From NCBI GenBank assembly GCA_905250025.1, contig CAJNOJ010000024.1:186001-250000 (forward strand): DNA of 64,000 bases, given 5' to 3'. The notes under the pieces are model-generated. The model made no database searches. It saw only the letters and a program-made list of their open reading frames with translations, and had not been told where the DNA came from. The DNA comes from Adineta ricciae. Lineage: Eukaryota > Rotifera > Eurotatoria > Adinetida > Adinetidae. Each line of letters opens with the position of its first letter. Position 1 is the first letter of the stretch. A program made the position numbers and the translations under genes. Of the stretch, positions 11,205 to 23,621 are shown in pieces.

Positions 11205-12383
11205 ATGAGCTCCCGGATATTGAAACTCGCTCCGAGTCAATCGACGGTTTATCTTTCAAATATTCCGTTTCATTTAACAAATAATGATATTCATAAATTA
11301 TTCGATGAACATGGAAAAGTGGTTAAGTACGTGTGAAGGCAATTCATTTGAATGGAGACACTACGTTTAACTTTAGGGTCACAATTGTCAAAGATCGTGA
11401 GACTCGTCAGAATAAAGGTGTAGCTTTTATTCTATTCCTTTCATCTGACGATGCTCTCCGTGCGATAGACGCTTTCAATGGTAAAGAGGTTTGATTGTTA
11501 AGAGATAATAATGAAAAAGAATTCTTTAATAATGTTTATCCTGTAGTTATATGGACGAACATTAAAATGCAGTTTAGCTATCGATAATGGCCGTACAAGA
11601 GAATTTCTCCGCAAACGTCAATATCCAGACAAAAGTAAATGTTTCGAATGTGGCGTAAGTGTAGTCATACTCGGATGATATTTGTCATAATCTCCTGTTT
11701 AGGAGGAAGGTCATTTGAGTTATGTTTGTCCCAAGAATGCATTGGGTGACCGACAACCACCAGCGAAGAAACGAAAGAAAATTAAAGGCAAAATTCAAAC
11801 CGAATCGTATGTCAATATCGGAAATGATATTTTCTCGCTATAATGACTTGATTTCCTACAGAGATTCCAATGCTAGTGACAACGATGATACATTAGCAGC
11901 AAGCATGACTTCTCAGGTAATGTATAATCTAACGACGAGTTCGATCCGTCGTCCTTGAGATCAGATGAAATTTGAGTCAAGTTACTATTGCACTGTCCGA
12001 TCAGTAGGGCTAGATGTCCAATTAATTGTCAAGAATAACCAGAAGGGATTGTTTACTTATCGTAACTTCAGTCAATAATTGATTAAGTCTGATGAGAGAG
12101 TGCTCGCCGCGAGAGTGGGAAAACTCTGAAGTGATAGTATAAGATCATAGTCAATATTGCACTTAGTATACTATTTATCTTGGCAAATAATCGAGCGGAA
12201 GCATTCGAAATTGTTCCAATGAGGAAAGAAGAGATGAATGTGATAGATTTTAATCGAATTCTTTCTTTTCCGTCATAGGATAATCATATTAAATCGACGA
12301 CGATGGATGTTACAACACCTGCACGAAAACGTTATTGTCAATCCACGTATTTCAGCGATGAAGAAGAAGAAATAATTGAATAA
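11205..12383 (+). CDS. ZCRB1: ZCRB1-like RRM + CCHC zinc-knuckle protein (U11/U12 snRNP 31K)
   Basis: ZCRB1 is a subunit of the U11/U12 di-snRNP of the minor spliceosome. The N-terminus [20 protein letters not shown] starts an RRM that continues with [20 protein letters not shown] and ends in [25 protein letters not shown] knuckle follows ([20 protein letters not shown]), then a basic linker. The C-terminus ends [13 protein letters not shown], the conserved ZCRB1 tail. Introns are short except one of about 362 nt (11917-12278) after ASMTSQ. An AATAAA overlaps the stop codon (12379-12384). The domain order and tail make the assignment strong. Confidence 0.93.
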
Positions 12384-12384
12384 A
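12379..12384 (+). terminator. AATAAA overlapping the ZCRB1 stop codon
   Basis: The hexamer spans the last codon and the TAA. Whether it is used is unknown. Confidence 0.4.
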
Positions 12385-13037
12385 AGCTTTTTTTTTACAG
12401 ATGCACATAATAGACTTGAATGTTTAGGAAGACAGAACAGATGTCTTTCTCCATCAATTTGTCAGCATAGAGAGAATAAATCATAGTGAGTACAACTCGA
12501 ACTATAATAAATCACAAAATACATCAACTGTTAGTAATCTAACATTTGATTTCCGAAGCAAAATCTTTGATGTGATATTCTTTTAAACTCGATTCTATTA
12601 ATAATCTTTCTTTGGTATGATAACGATCGATTGATTTCGATTTACTAACAAGTACATAATATACATACAATTGATGTTTATTTAAGAAGAACTAATGATG
12701 ATGTGACATTGCATTACGTTAGACAAATACGAGGAAGCAGTTCTTTTTTCTCTCATTTATCATAACGGACTACTTTTATTTTGTTCTATTGTCCGAAGGA
12801 ATATAAACACATATCGAAGTAATACTGAAGAAGATGCATGATGGTATATCAATGTTGTTAAACGATGTCGAGAGACATATTTCATGTTTCTGGTAGATGA
12901 GATTATTATGGAGAAAGAGAAATTGGTTCGACTGACAGGAAATAAAGAATTTCTCTTCGCTTTTTACTAATCAATGATATGCAAGGAGACACAGAAGATC
13001 GATTTATCTGAAGAAATCCATCGTTCTTTTTCGAAGA
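12384..13037. other. Intergenic, upstream of glutamate receptor
   Basis: AT-rich, with no recognisable coding exon or repeat; presumably contains the receptor promoter. Confidence 0.5.
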
Positions 13038-16000
13038 ATGAACAGTTCAGTTTTACTCATTTTTATTCTACTTTTTATTCATTCTTCTCACACGTTCGAT
13101 TTACCACCTGAAATTCATATCGGTAGGTGTCTTGTTTTTGAAGAAACGTGTCTTTGATCGTCGTTTTAGGAGCTATTTTTGATACTAATGATAAACTATC
13201 TCGTCAAGCATTCGAATACGCTGTTGCAAAAATCAATGCGAAATCTCAAATTTTCAAAAAATCCAAAATTGTTGTCAATCAGATCGACACTGTCGACGCA
13301 CACAACAGTTTTCTCGCTTATAAGTTGGGTAAGGCAACTTCAGAAAAAAAAGAAACTATGGTCAGATTGCCTTTCAATGATCCTTTTAGCATGTGCACAA
13401 ATCGAAACCGGTATTGCTGCTTTGTTCACCGGCCATCTCACTCCGGCACTAGAGTTTGTTAGTTCGTTAACACGACAACTGCACATACCTTTGTTCTTAT
13501 CATCACCGGATCCACAGACAAAAGTTGAATACTACATTATCAATGTATACCCGCATTATACAGCCACGAGTCAAGCATTTAGTGATGTAATTAAATTTCA
13601 ACAGTGGAACGAGCTTGCGATTATTACTGAACGTTCTGATAGTAAACACAACGATCCGAAGAGGAGACAAACTGTTCATTTGTTTGTAATTTAGATTTGC
13701 TCTATTTACAGGATTTATTGAAATTATCTACAGAGCATGACCAAATGACTGTTACGGTTAGACAATTACGAGGTAGACCGGGAAATAACAGTTGGCATCC
13801 ACTGTTGAAACAATTACAAGAAATGGGCATTTCGAAATTTTTAGTCGATGTTAAAACCGATCATCTGGATGATTTCTTTCAACAGGTACATCAATCCAAG
13901 TTTAACTTTTCCTAAAAGCAAACTGATCTTTTTAGGCGAAAGTAGTTGGATTAGTCGGGCCTTACTATGATTTTGTGTTGACCTCTTTGGTAAGGAAATG
14001 AAAGTTCAGTTTGAATGGAACGATAGTGTTTTTTGCTTACAGGATATATCCGTCGTTAAATGGAATCGAATTTTGTATACATTGGTAAATATTACTGGTT
14101 TACAGTTTTTCGGACGGGAAGATCCAGCTGTTGACGAATTTTTCGCTACTAATGTACTAGACGTCAATCCTCCATTGAAAATAAACGAACGTTCATTACG
14201 AGTGAGATTTAACGAGCGAGAAAAAGATTCTGTTTGACGGTTTTTAGTTATTCTAGGTGTCAGCAGCATTGATTTATGATGCTGTCTACTTTTTTGCTCG
14301 AGCATTGAGTAAATTCGTTGAGCAACGTCCATTTACTGTTACACCATTAACGTGTGAAGCACAAAAGTTTTGGTCGCACGGAGCAGCATTCGCTCTTTTT
14401 TTGAAAACGGTACGAGTATAACAATTGTCTATGACGACATCAGAGAGTTTTTCGTTTAGTTTGAAGCCAATGGGATTACAGGAAAGATCAAGTTTGATGA
14501 GAATGGTCTACGTACGGATATTTCATTGGAAGTGGTAGATTTAGTTGCCAACGGTGTCAACAGAGTATGTATTGCGATCTTCTTGTTACTTTTGTTGCTA
14601 TGATCTATTCTTAGAATGGTAACTGGTCAGCGAATACCCCAAATCGGCTAGATGTTCGTCGTAACTTCACGAAAGATTACGAAACAAGAAAACAGGAGAT
14701 ACAATTTCAAACATTAAAAGTGACAACCGTAATTGTATGTGAAATCTTGTTTCAATATGAACGAAGAGTCATGAATAGTCATTTTTCTAGGAACCACCAT
14801 ATGTGATGTGGAGTAAGAAAGACATATTTGGGAGAAACGGATGGGAGTATTCTAACGGTTCCTTTTAGAAAATGATACGGTTTCGAATGAAACATCGTTT
14901 CAAGGATTTTGTATCGATATTTTACTCACACTAGCTGAAAGACTCAATTTTACATTTGAAATCGAGATTGTGAAAGATAAAACATTCGGAAAGAAGAATG
15001 AAAAGGGTGAATGGAATGGTATTATCGGAGAATTAGTCAATCGAGTACGAAGTCATCCAAACTTGATTAAAAATATGTCATCATTTCATTATCCTAGAGA
15101 GCCGATTTAGGTCTCGCTGGATTAACCATCACGTACCAACGAGAACAGGTAAAGAGAAAAGCTTCGATTGCAAATCCATTGCAGAACTGTCAGCTCGACT
15201 TTTTCTAGGCAATTGATTTTACTAAACCATTCCTAACACTTGGAATCAATATATTATACAAAAAAGCAAAACGTGATAAACCGAAATTATTTGGCTTTTT
15301 CTCACCGTTGAGTTTAAATGTTTGGCTCTACATGATCGCTGCGTATTTCCGTCGGTTGATTAGTTAAAAATCTTCTTTCAATCACGTTCAGTTATCTCTT
15401 TTAGTCGTTGGTTTTGTATTGTATTTGGCTGCACGATTATCACCATATGAATGGCGAAGTCCACATCCATGTAAAACAAGTCATGATGTATTAGAGAATC
15501 AATTTACCTTATTCAATGCGCTCTGGTTTGTGATGTGCAATATCATGCACCAAGGTGAGCGAATTACTTTCTTAACTGTTGATTTTTATCAATCACTTGT
15601 CTAGGCACGGAAATCAATCCTGCGGCACCATCAACACGAATGATCAGTTGCCTTTGGGCATTTTGTACATTAATTCTCGTATCATCGTACACCGCTAATC
15701 TTGGTAAGTTCGTCGAAGATCTGATCCTTTCCTAAGCCTGCCGTCAAACTTCTTAGCGGCCTTTTTGACTGTTCAACGTATGCAAACGCCAATTGAAAAT
15801 GCTGAAGATTTAGCTTCCCAAACGAAAATTGCCTATGGTGTCCAACGTGGTGGATCAACAGAAAACTTCTTTCGAGTAAAATATTGACACTAGTGATATG
15901 AATTTATCTCGTTATGTTCTAGGAGTCGAAATTAGCTACATATGAACGAATGTGGAATTATATTTCTGCTCATCAGGCATCTGTTATGGTAGCATCGAGT

Positions 16001-16650
16001 ACGGAAGGTATCAACAAGGTGCTTCAAGGCAACTATGCTTTTCTCATGGAGTATGTACAATCCATAGAATTGATGCAATCTTGATAGTTTAATTACTCAC
16101 AGATCAACGACAAGTGAATACAATATTATGAGAAACTGTGAATTAACATCAATTGGTGGGTTACTTGATTCCAAAGGTTATGGTTTTGGCGTACCACAAA
16201 GTGAGATTCTTTTTCAAACTATTCACTTCTCGAAATCAATTTTCAACGTGGGTAGATTCGCCTTACCGCGACATACTAAGCGATACGATATTAAAACTAC
16301 AGGACGAAGGCGTTATTCAAAAGTACTACAATAAATGGTGGAAAGAAGCGGCTAATTTAAAATGCGAACGAGAAGACAAACGAAAAGAACTAGCATCTGA
16401 ATTAGGTTTTGCCAACATTGGCGGTGTTTTTCTCATTCTCGCTAGTGGACTAGTTCTGTCAATATTTGTTGCTGCTCTGGAATTTACGATTAAAATACGC
16501 AAACGAAAAGGACGACAAGCTTCGGTGCGGAAGGAAATGGCACGCTATTTTCGTTTTGCTCTTACCAATGCTCGGTCGCCAAAACGACGCATTAGTGAAT
16601 TTACTGAAGATGTTTCTTCACGTCTGGACCGTACAACAAAACATTACTGA
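13038..16650 (+). CDS. Ionotropic glutamate receptor, kainate-type
   Basis: Ligand-gated cation channel of the plasma membrane. A signal peptide ([20 protein letters not shown]) precedes an amino-terminal domain with [21 protein letters not shown]1 contains [20 protein letters not shown], with the ligand-binding Arg. M1, pore helix [19 protein letters not shown]3 with SSYTANLAAF, and S2 with YAFLMESTTSEYN and [18 protein letters not shown] follow. M4 is [20 protein letters not shown] and a basic tail ends at TGA. There are at least 14 introns of about 50-60 nt; one near 16200-16255 joins GVPQ to [10 protein letters not shown]. Length is about 900 residues, usual for the family. The Q/R site is His (codon CAC at 15548-15550) rather than Gln or Arg. 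AATAAA follows at 16689. Confidence 0.93.
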
Positions 16651-16688
16651 TGAAATCAAGAAGAAAAGACTTTATTACATTGTTTTAT

Positions 16689-16694
16689 AATAAA
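16689..16694 (+). terminator. Polyadenylation signal of the glutamate receptor gene
   Basis: AATAAA lies 39 nt after the receptor stop codon. Confidence 0.65.
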
Positions 16695-16948
16695 TTTAAC
16701 AGAATAAGAAGAGAGAAAAAAACAAACAAAATGATTTTCTTCGATTATATCAGATCAAATTTGACTGATTATATTGCGATACAGAGATGATTGGTAAATT
16801 GTATTGGTTTTCCTACACTAGCAGATAATATAGATTATCAGTCGATTACATAAATGTACAAAAAAAACACAAGAAATCGAATGGGTCATATCATTGTGAT
16901 TCTCGATTGGTCATGAAGAAAAAGCAAGTCGAATTTCGTATGGACAGC

Positions 16949-19900
16949 TTATGTTTCAGTTTCATTAACTGAGCCGGGTTCAGTCGTTGTTGGTGGAAGT
17001 GAAGGTTGTGAGTCATCACCGATCTCATCGTCATCTAATGCCGCTCCTTTTTCTTTTGGTGCTTTGCCTTTACGTTCCTTCGATCGACGATTTTGAAACC
17101 ACACCTACGAAATTTTCAATGTTTGTATTCCGTTAAAAATAAACGGTTGATTATAAAATACTAACCTGGATCACTCGTAGATTCAGACCAGTTTCAGCCA
17201 CCAATTGTTCACGTTGAGATTTATTTGGTTTTGAGCAAGATTCGTACGCTTTACACAAGATCTAAATCAAAAGGAAAGAGTGAAATTGAAATAGAAAGAA
17301 AGGATGTCTTTGGCAAAAAATTTACATCTAGTTGTTGTGGCTTGATCGTTGTACGAGCACCTTTCTTTTCAGGCGCTGCCAAGGAAGATGCTGATGGGAT
17401 TGGATTTAATGATTGATCTCCCTCACATGCCGAATCATCGGATTCATTTCCTGACTTGCCATTCGTTGTTTGAGAATGTAACTGTGGCTCATCGGGATCG
17501 TCACTTTCAGTACCACTCATATGTCGTCTCGTTGGTGTTGAAGTTGAATCAGGTGTGTTTGCGACAGGAGGTGTTGCCTCCGAAGCTGTAGGATGTCCTC
17601 CTAGTTCACCTTCCATTGGCAAGGAAAGATCTGTAGGTGGTACGAGAGATTTCTTCTTATTTGAACGAGGCGTTGATGCTTTTTTCTTTTCACCATTCGT
17701 GTTAGCTTTACTTCGTGATTTGCCTGATTTAGTTTCAGATGCGTTTGTAGAAGAAGTTTTGTCATCGCTATTTGTTGAATTAAAATATGGGCAATGAGAA
17801 TTAAGAAAAAAACAGAAGAGAAATAAAAATGGCTTACTTGTTAAATGGCGATCCTCCTGGAGGCGTAGCGGTTGGCGGCATGAAAGGAAACGGTTGACCT
17901 GGCGTTGGAGCACCAAAAGCAGGATGAAATCCATAAGGTGGAGGAAATCCACCAGCATAAGCGGCAGCAAACGCAGGATTGAAAGCGCCCGGAAACGCAT
18001 TGTAAGCAGCAAAGTGCGGAGCCATATTATACAAAGCTGCTAGTTGAGCTTGTTGAGGAGTTGGTGTCTTACCATTTGTTGTCGCTCCGTTAGCGCCAGC
18101 CGGTGGTGGCATAAAAGAACTATTGAGCAAACCCATTTGAGCCAGAAGATTATGTGGATGATTGTTTGCATTTCCATTCATAACCTGTCCTTCTTCACTA
18201 TCATTTGTATTTCCATTTTCAGTTGCATCTGGTTTCAATTTCTTCTTTCTCTTCTTTTTGTTTTCTGCAGGCGGCGGTGGTGGTGATGGATTATCATCAT
18301 CAATGTCGTTCTCTCCATCAGTATCATTCTTCTTCGTTTTTGATTTACTTCGTGCATTCGACTTTCGGGCCTTCTTTTTGGGTGACGACGATGATGCTGA
18401 TGAGTCATCAAGTAAGTTTTGTGAAACTACTTCTTCGTTATCATTGACGTCCGATTTCTGCTTTGATGTGTTTGAATTCGACTGGCTCATATCGAGCGGC
18501 ATTGCAGTTGATTGGGGTGCGGGTGTACCGAATGGTGGGCGATAGAAAGTGGCCATGCCAGCTGCTGCTTGGGGAGAAAATGGTACACCTGGCCCGGGTG
18601 TAATGAATGGAAAGGGAAATGGATTTGGTGGTGCATTCGTCGGGCGTATATCACCAAGAGTTGAGGGTGGTATTGTTCCGAATTCTAGCAGAGAAGAAAG
18701 AGCCGATGGTTTCGTAGTGGAAGTTGATGGTCGTGATCCTTTCGATGGAGATGGCGGACGCGCTGGTGTGCCTGGCTCAGCATTCGTCGACACATCCATT
18801 TGTGAGGGGCTGGATGAACGGTCAAGTGAATCAGTGTCCGATCCATTTGTCGTACGATTTGCATCAGATGTAGATGCTGGTGGTTGAGAAGTGTGCGCTG
18901 CTGCTGTTGATGATGATGATGAAGATGATGTTGGTATTGGTGGCGGTGGCATTGGTAATCTTGGTTGTAATGGAAAGCCAGGCGGTAAGAATTGTGCAGG
19001 ATTGGGAAATGCTGGATTGAAATTGGGTGGCATGAAACTAGGAGCTGCATCAGGCTTCATAATTGATGAAATTGACATTGGATTTGCTGCAAGTCCACTC
19101 AACAGTGATAGAGGTTCTGACATTTTCGTTTGCGATAAGAGTGACGGATTCAATGCAGTCTGTGCTGGTAGTGGAGGTATGGCTGCCATTTGTGAAACAA
19201 CTGGTGGCATGGTTTCTGTTGCGAGTTTTTTCTCGTTCGAATTTGTTGAAGGTTTAGCTTTCACCGCCGGTGAATGATTGGTTTCGTGTTCATTATCTAG
19301 CATATTATCCTTAAAACGAAAATTAGAAAAGAAACCGTACACAAAGGTAATTCTGATATCTCATACTTCTTCGGTGAAATCAGTATCGTTGTCATCTTCA
19401 TCTTCGGTTTCTTCTTCGTCACTACCGCTTGAGAAACTTCGTTTACGATAGCGTGTTGATTTTGTTGTGCGACGATTACTTGATCGTCGTTGCGAAGCTG
19501 ACGGTGTTCCAGCAGACGCTTTTGACCGTGTTGCTGGTGAACGACCTTTTCTTTCATTACCTGTGGTCTGCTTTTGACGAGACACTGGGGTTGTTTTAGC
19601 TTTTGCTGGCGAACGTTTACTACCATTACTACTTGTACTCTGTCGAACTTTCGATTGTCGACCAGTACTTTTCGCAGGTGGTGTGGCTGGACTCGAATAT
19701 GGGGACGATTCTTTGACAGGTGATGTGACTGGCTTAGTAACTTGAGGAGGAGGCTCATCAACTTCCATTGATTGTTGTTCATCGACGTGATTATCCGTAT
19801 GAGATGTACCATTTGTTATCGGTTTTTCTTCCTTATTCTCAGGCGTGGGTGATGCTTTTCCGTTAACCCCATTGACAACTCCGTTCTCTTTTGTTTTATC

Positions 19901-20590
19901 TAGAACAATTCAAACAGATCGTTGAAAAAGATAAACATATTGGGAGCAACGCACTTTCTTCTTCATTTGATGAAGACGTTGTTTCGTCAGTGATCTTGCT
20001 TGGATTGAGACATGCTTGGCACATACAATTCGAATCATCTAACGTTGCACCTTCAGGTTTGAGCAAGACAGTGATATCATCATCCGTTAATTCTCGTTTG
20101 CATTTCGAGCAGACAAAACAGGCGGCATGATATATCCGACCAGCACGTACTCGACGGATAAATTCATGAGATTGTACAAGATTTTGGCATGCAAAACAAC
20201 GATGAATATATTTTCTAAAAGCAGAATTCAAACAAGTAAAATCTCCTCATTTCGACATTCTTGTTTTACTTAATGAAATCATCTTTGCAATACAGTTTCC
20301 CTTCACGCGAATAACATTGTTCATTCAAGACACAACGACAAATAAAACATCGGACACATTCAGGATGCCAAAGATGATCGAGAACATTCGAAATAAATTG
20401 ATTGTACATAGGTTGATTACATCCAAAACATTGACTTGGTGGAGCACTAAATGCACAATCAGGTTGAAGATCGGAACCGATCGTCCTATTCGAATTACCT
20501 GCGACTCGATTGACGAACAGGTCTATTTGTATGGTTATTTTGAGTAACAGGTGAATCTGCCAACGGCGGCCGTCGACGCTGTTGCTGCAT
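16949..20590 (-). CDS. LIM-homeodomain transcription factor, Lim1/LHX1-5-like, with giant linker
   Basis: Eight exons sum to 3228 nt, giving 1075 residues: 20499-20590, 20270-20446, 19955-20214, 19367-19899, 17838-19309, 17326-17767, 17166-17261 and 16949-17104. LIM1 (about 37-89) has CFGC...WHPECVRCFIC...CYSREGKLYCKDDF; LIM2 (about 95-155) has CFAC...YHAACFVCSKC. The homeodomain (about 978-1037) reads GARTTIKPQQLD, then REQLVAETGLNLRVIQ, then VWFQNRRSKER; the RRSKER end matches LHX1/5. The intron inside helix 3 (VIQ/VW) is a common homeobox position. Between LIM2 and homeodomain lie about 815 residues of Pro/Ser/Ala/Asn-rich sequence with basic and acidic patches, against roughly 60 in vertebrate LHX1. 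Nuclear regulator, typically neuronal. Confidence 0.92.
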
Positions 20591-20961
20591 GATTTAACTA
20601 TAACGACAGAATTCAAATGATTTCAATTGTTTTTGTTATATTTACTTTTACACTTGCGGTCTCCTATGGAGAACAACAAAAAAGAGAAATGACAAGATTG
20701 TTCAGTTCCATTGTGCGTGTTTAAACTGTGTGAATGAACGGTGATTGATTGAGAGCAGACCAATGATATGTTCAATAGATAAGAACGAAAAAAAATAAAT
20801 AATATCAGATTCAAAGATATTATTTTTGTCTGATTTTCGTTTTTCTTTTCTTTTTTTTGTCTGTTGCTCAAAAATTATCAGTTGACCACTTCGGGCAAAA
20901 CAAACAGTCTTAATAATAATTATTAACAGTTGAACTATATAGTAACATTTTAACGAACGTT
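20591..20961. promoter_or_regulatory. Divergent upstream region LIM-HD/septin
   Basis: 371 nt between divergent start codons, with poly-T/A runs. No defined motif seen. Confidence 0.4.
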
Positions 20962-22872
20962 ATGAATATGACGCCAACTGCTGGCAATCGACCGCAGCCA
21001 AAAGATAACGATGTGAGTTTTTTTTATAGTAACGTAGAAATTTTTCCCTTCATCTCAACAAAGATAATCGACTATTTTCTCGATGAACGATTAGTCTCCA
21101 GTGAATTTTACTTTGAAATTAAACGAGAGCGTTCAAGGTCTAACGCTCTGTAACCAGCGGAATATAGTTTTATTCTAAAATTGAGTAAAGCTCTGTCGAG
21201 AAAAGTTTAAACTCATCGTATATTTCATTATTTTTACAAGAAATTCAAAAAGTTCAGGTGTACGATGGACGCGGCGATGATCTAGGTCATCGAACAGATG
21301 GAGCTGGTCATCAATATGAGATACGAACATTATTCTCGTTTCTTACATTTATGAATGAAAAACATCTCATCAATAATTTTCCATTCAGAATGATGGTGAA
21401 ATGAAAGTTGATGAGAAGTAAGTTCTCCTAGTTATCATAAAACTAACTTGTTTTGACTTAGATACATCTTCTTCGTTACTATAGGATATTACTAACAGAT
21501 TAAATTTGAGAGTATCTGAGAAATAGTCTGTATTTTCTCTGGTATTATTAGGATAATCAAACAAGTTTCGTTGGTTTTGATAATTTACCGAAACAAGTCC
21601 ACCGAAAAATCGCCAAACGTGGTTTTGAATTTACTCTTATGGTTGTCGGTAAATACATAAACTATCCTTAATCATATTTGCATCCCTATTATTCTGTTGG
21701 TGCAGGCGAAAATGGACTTGGAAAGTCAACCTTGATCAACAGCTTATTTCTAACTGATCTTTACCCTGAACAACATATTCCTAGCGCTCAAGGTAGCTGT
21801 TCTTTCGTCTCACGTGCTCTTCATTTCACTTTTCTTCTAATAGAAAAACTTCGTCAATCAACGAAAATTGAAGCATCAACTGTTGAAATCGAAGAACGTG
21901 GCGTTAAAGTCCGTTTAACTGTTGTCGATACACCTGGCTATGGTGATAATCTGAATGGTACTGAGAACTATAAAGCCATTTCGAATTACATCGACCATCA
22001 ATTTGAACGTTATCTCAAAGATGAAACTGGCCTCAATCGTCGAAATATATCCGACAATCGTATTCATTGTCTTCTTTATTTCATTTCGTCGTTTGCACGA
22101 GGGTTTGTCTTACAAGAACCGTATGCGATTCAGATTTATTGAATGTTTAGATTAAAACCTTTGGATATCGCTTGTATGAAAGAATTGCATCATAAGGTCA
22201 ATATTGTTCCTGTTATTGCTAAAGCTGATGCTTTAACTACCATGGAACTAATTCAAATGAAACAAAATGTAAGACACACGGCTGGTAGATTGCGTTTGGA
22301 TTGTTGTGTTTTCAGATTCTTCAACAAATTCACCATCATCACATTGAAATTTACCAAATTCCTGAATGTGATCCAGACGATGATGAAGAAACCAAGGAAA
22401 AAAATGAACAATTGCGAAAATCCATTCCATTTGCCATCATTGCTTCTGCACAAACTTATGACGTTCAAGGGAAAATATTACACGGTCGAATGTATCCATG
22501 GGGTTTCGTCGACATTGAAAACAGTGACTATTGCGATTTTCTCAAACTTCGAACAATGTTGATGTAAGTTCAATGTGTCATGTATCAGCGCGTATTAATT
22601 TTTTATTCGATTCTATTATTAGAACGCATATGCAAGACTTACAAGAGATTACCGATGAAATTCATTACGAAAACTATCGATCCGATAAACTTCAATTGAA
22701 GAAATTCCTTGCCAATGATGAAAAACAAAAGAAACTCATTCAAGAAAAAGACAAAGAAGTAAGGTATTCTTTCCTTCCCCACCTCATCCCTTTCGTTTCT
22801 TTGTTCTAGCTTCGACGAATGCAAGAGATGTTGGCTAAAATGCAAGGCTCTTTACTTGAACAGAAAAAATAA
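20962..22872 (+). CDS. Septin GTPase
   Basis: Septins assemble GTP-binding filaments at the cell cortex and division site. After two or three small 5' exons, the core begins [20 protein letters not shown] and [10 protein letters not shown]1 is [16 protein letters not shown]3 [10 protein letters not shown] and G4 [10 protein letters not shown]. The septin unique element contains [20 protein letters not shown] and [19 protein letters not shown]. The C-terminus is helical ([38 protein letters not shown]), a short coiled coil as in the SEPT2/7 classes. The first exon ([17 protein letters not shown]) and the exons near 21260-21420 are placed less certainly. AATAAA lies 40 nt after the stop. Confidence 0.92.
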
Positions 22873-23621
22873 ACGCTCGTTTTTGTATTTACAATATTTT
22901 GTATATTCAGGAAAATAAACAATGATAGATTTGAACAAACTAAACGGCACCTAGCATAATGATTCAGAAAGGAAAGGAAAGGAAAAACGATGACTCATAC
23001 TGAAGGGCGAATGTCTACTATGCAATTTTTGCGTTCGCTATGCCTTTAAAAGAGACACTTGTGTTGGTAGAGAAGTTAACTCTGATTCCGGAACAATCAC
23101 AAGAAAATCTTTCGCCTTTTACTAAAGATTTCTGTGTTTCGGAATAATTCAATGAGTCTTATAGACGAATTTTTTCACTGCTCGCTTCGTGCGGGCGTCC
23201 AATAAACTAAATGAAAAATCAACAAGCGACACGGACAGAATGTCTACCCTATCACTCGCGCAGATAAGAATACATTTTCTCTCTACGCGATAGAAACACC
23301 TCCTATTCATACCAAACGTAGCTATGTTGAAGGTCGAATGGTTTCGTTCTGAAAATATTGGCATTCGAAAGACAATGACGAAAAGTACATTACATATATT
23401 TATCTTTTAGGACAAAGAAAAACGTATTGAAGAGAAAGAAAGCGGTACACTACACAAATCCATTCAAGAAAAGGAAAGAAATGTCACTGTGTGGTTTGGT
23501 TTTGTCAAAAAATAAGAAGACTAAAGAAAACAAAGTAAAAATCAACATTTATTGCCGAAAATTAAGCATCATCTCTACAAAAAAAGAAAATCTAATACAT
23601 TGTACACGAAAAGAAATGTTC
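22873..23621. other. Convergent intergenic region septin/CRK
   Basis: No family motif in any frame; purine-rich strings toward 23430-23600. Presumed 3' UTRs. Confidence 0.5.
22914..22919 (+). terminator. Polyadenylation signal of the septin gene
   Basis: AATAAA shortly after the septin stop. Confidence 0.65.

Noticed and set aside
18162-18887. Plus-strand Gly/Ser/Phe-rich open frames opposite the LIM-HD linker
   Set aside because: Antisense shadows of the low-complexity coding exon 17838-19309.
23149-23364. Minus-strand 71-codon frame after the septin gene
   Set aside because: No motif, no flanking splice sites and position in the presumed 3' UTR region.
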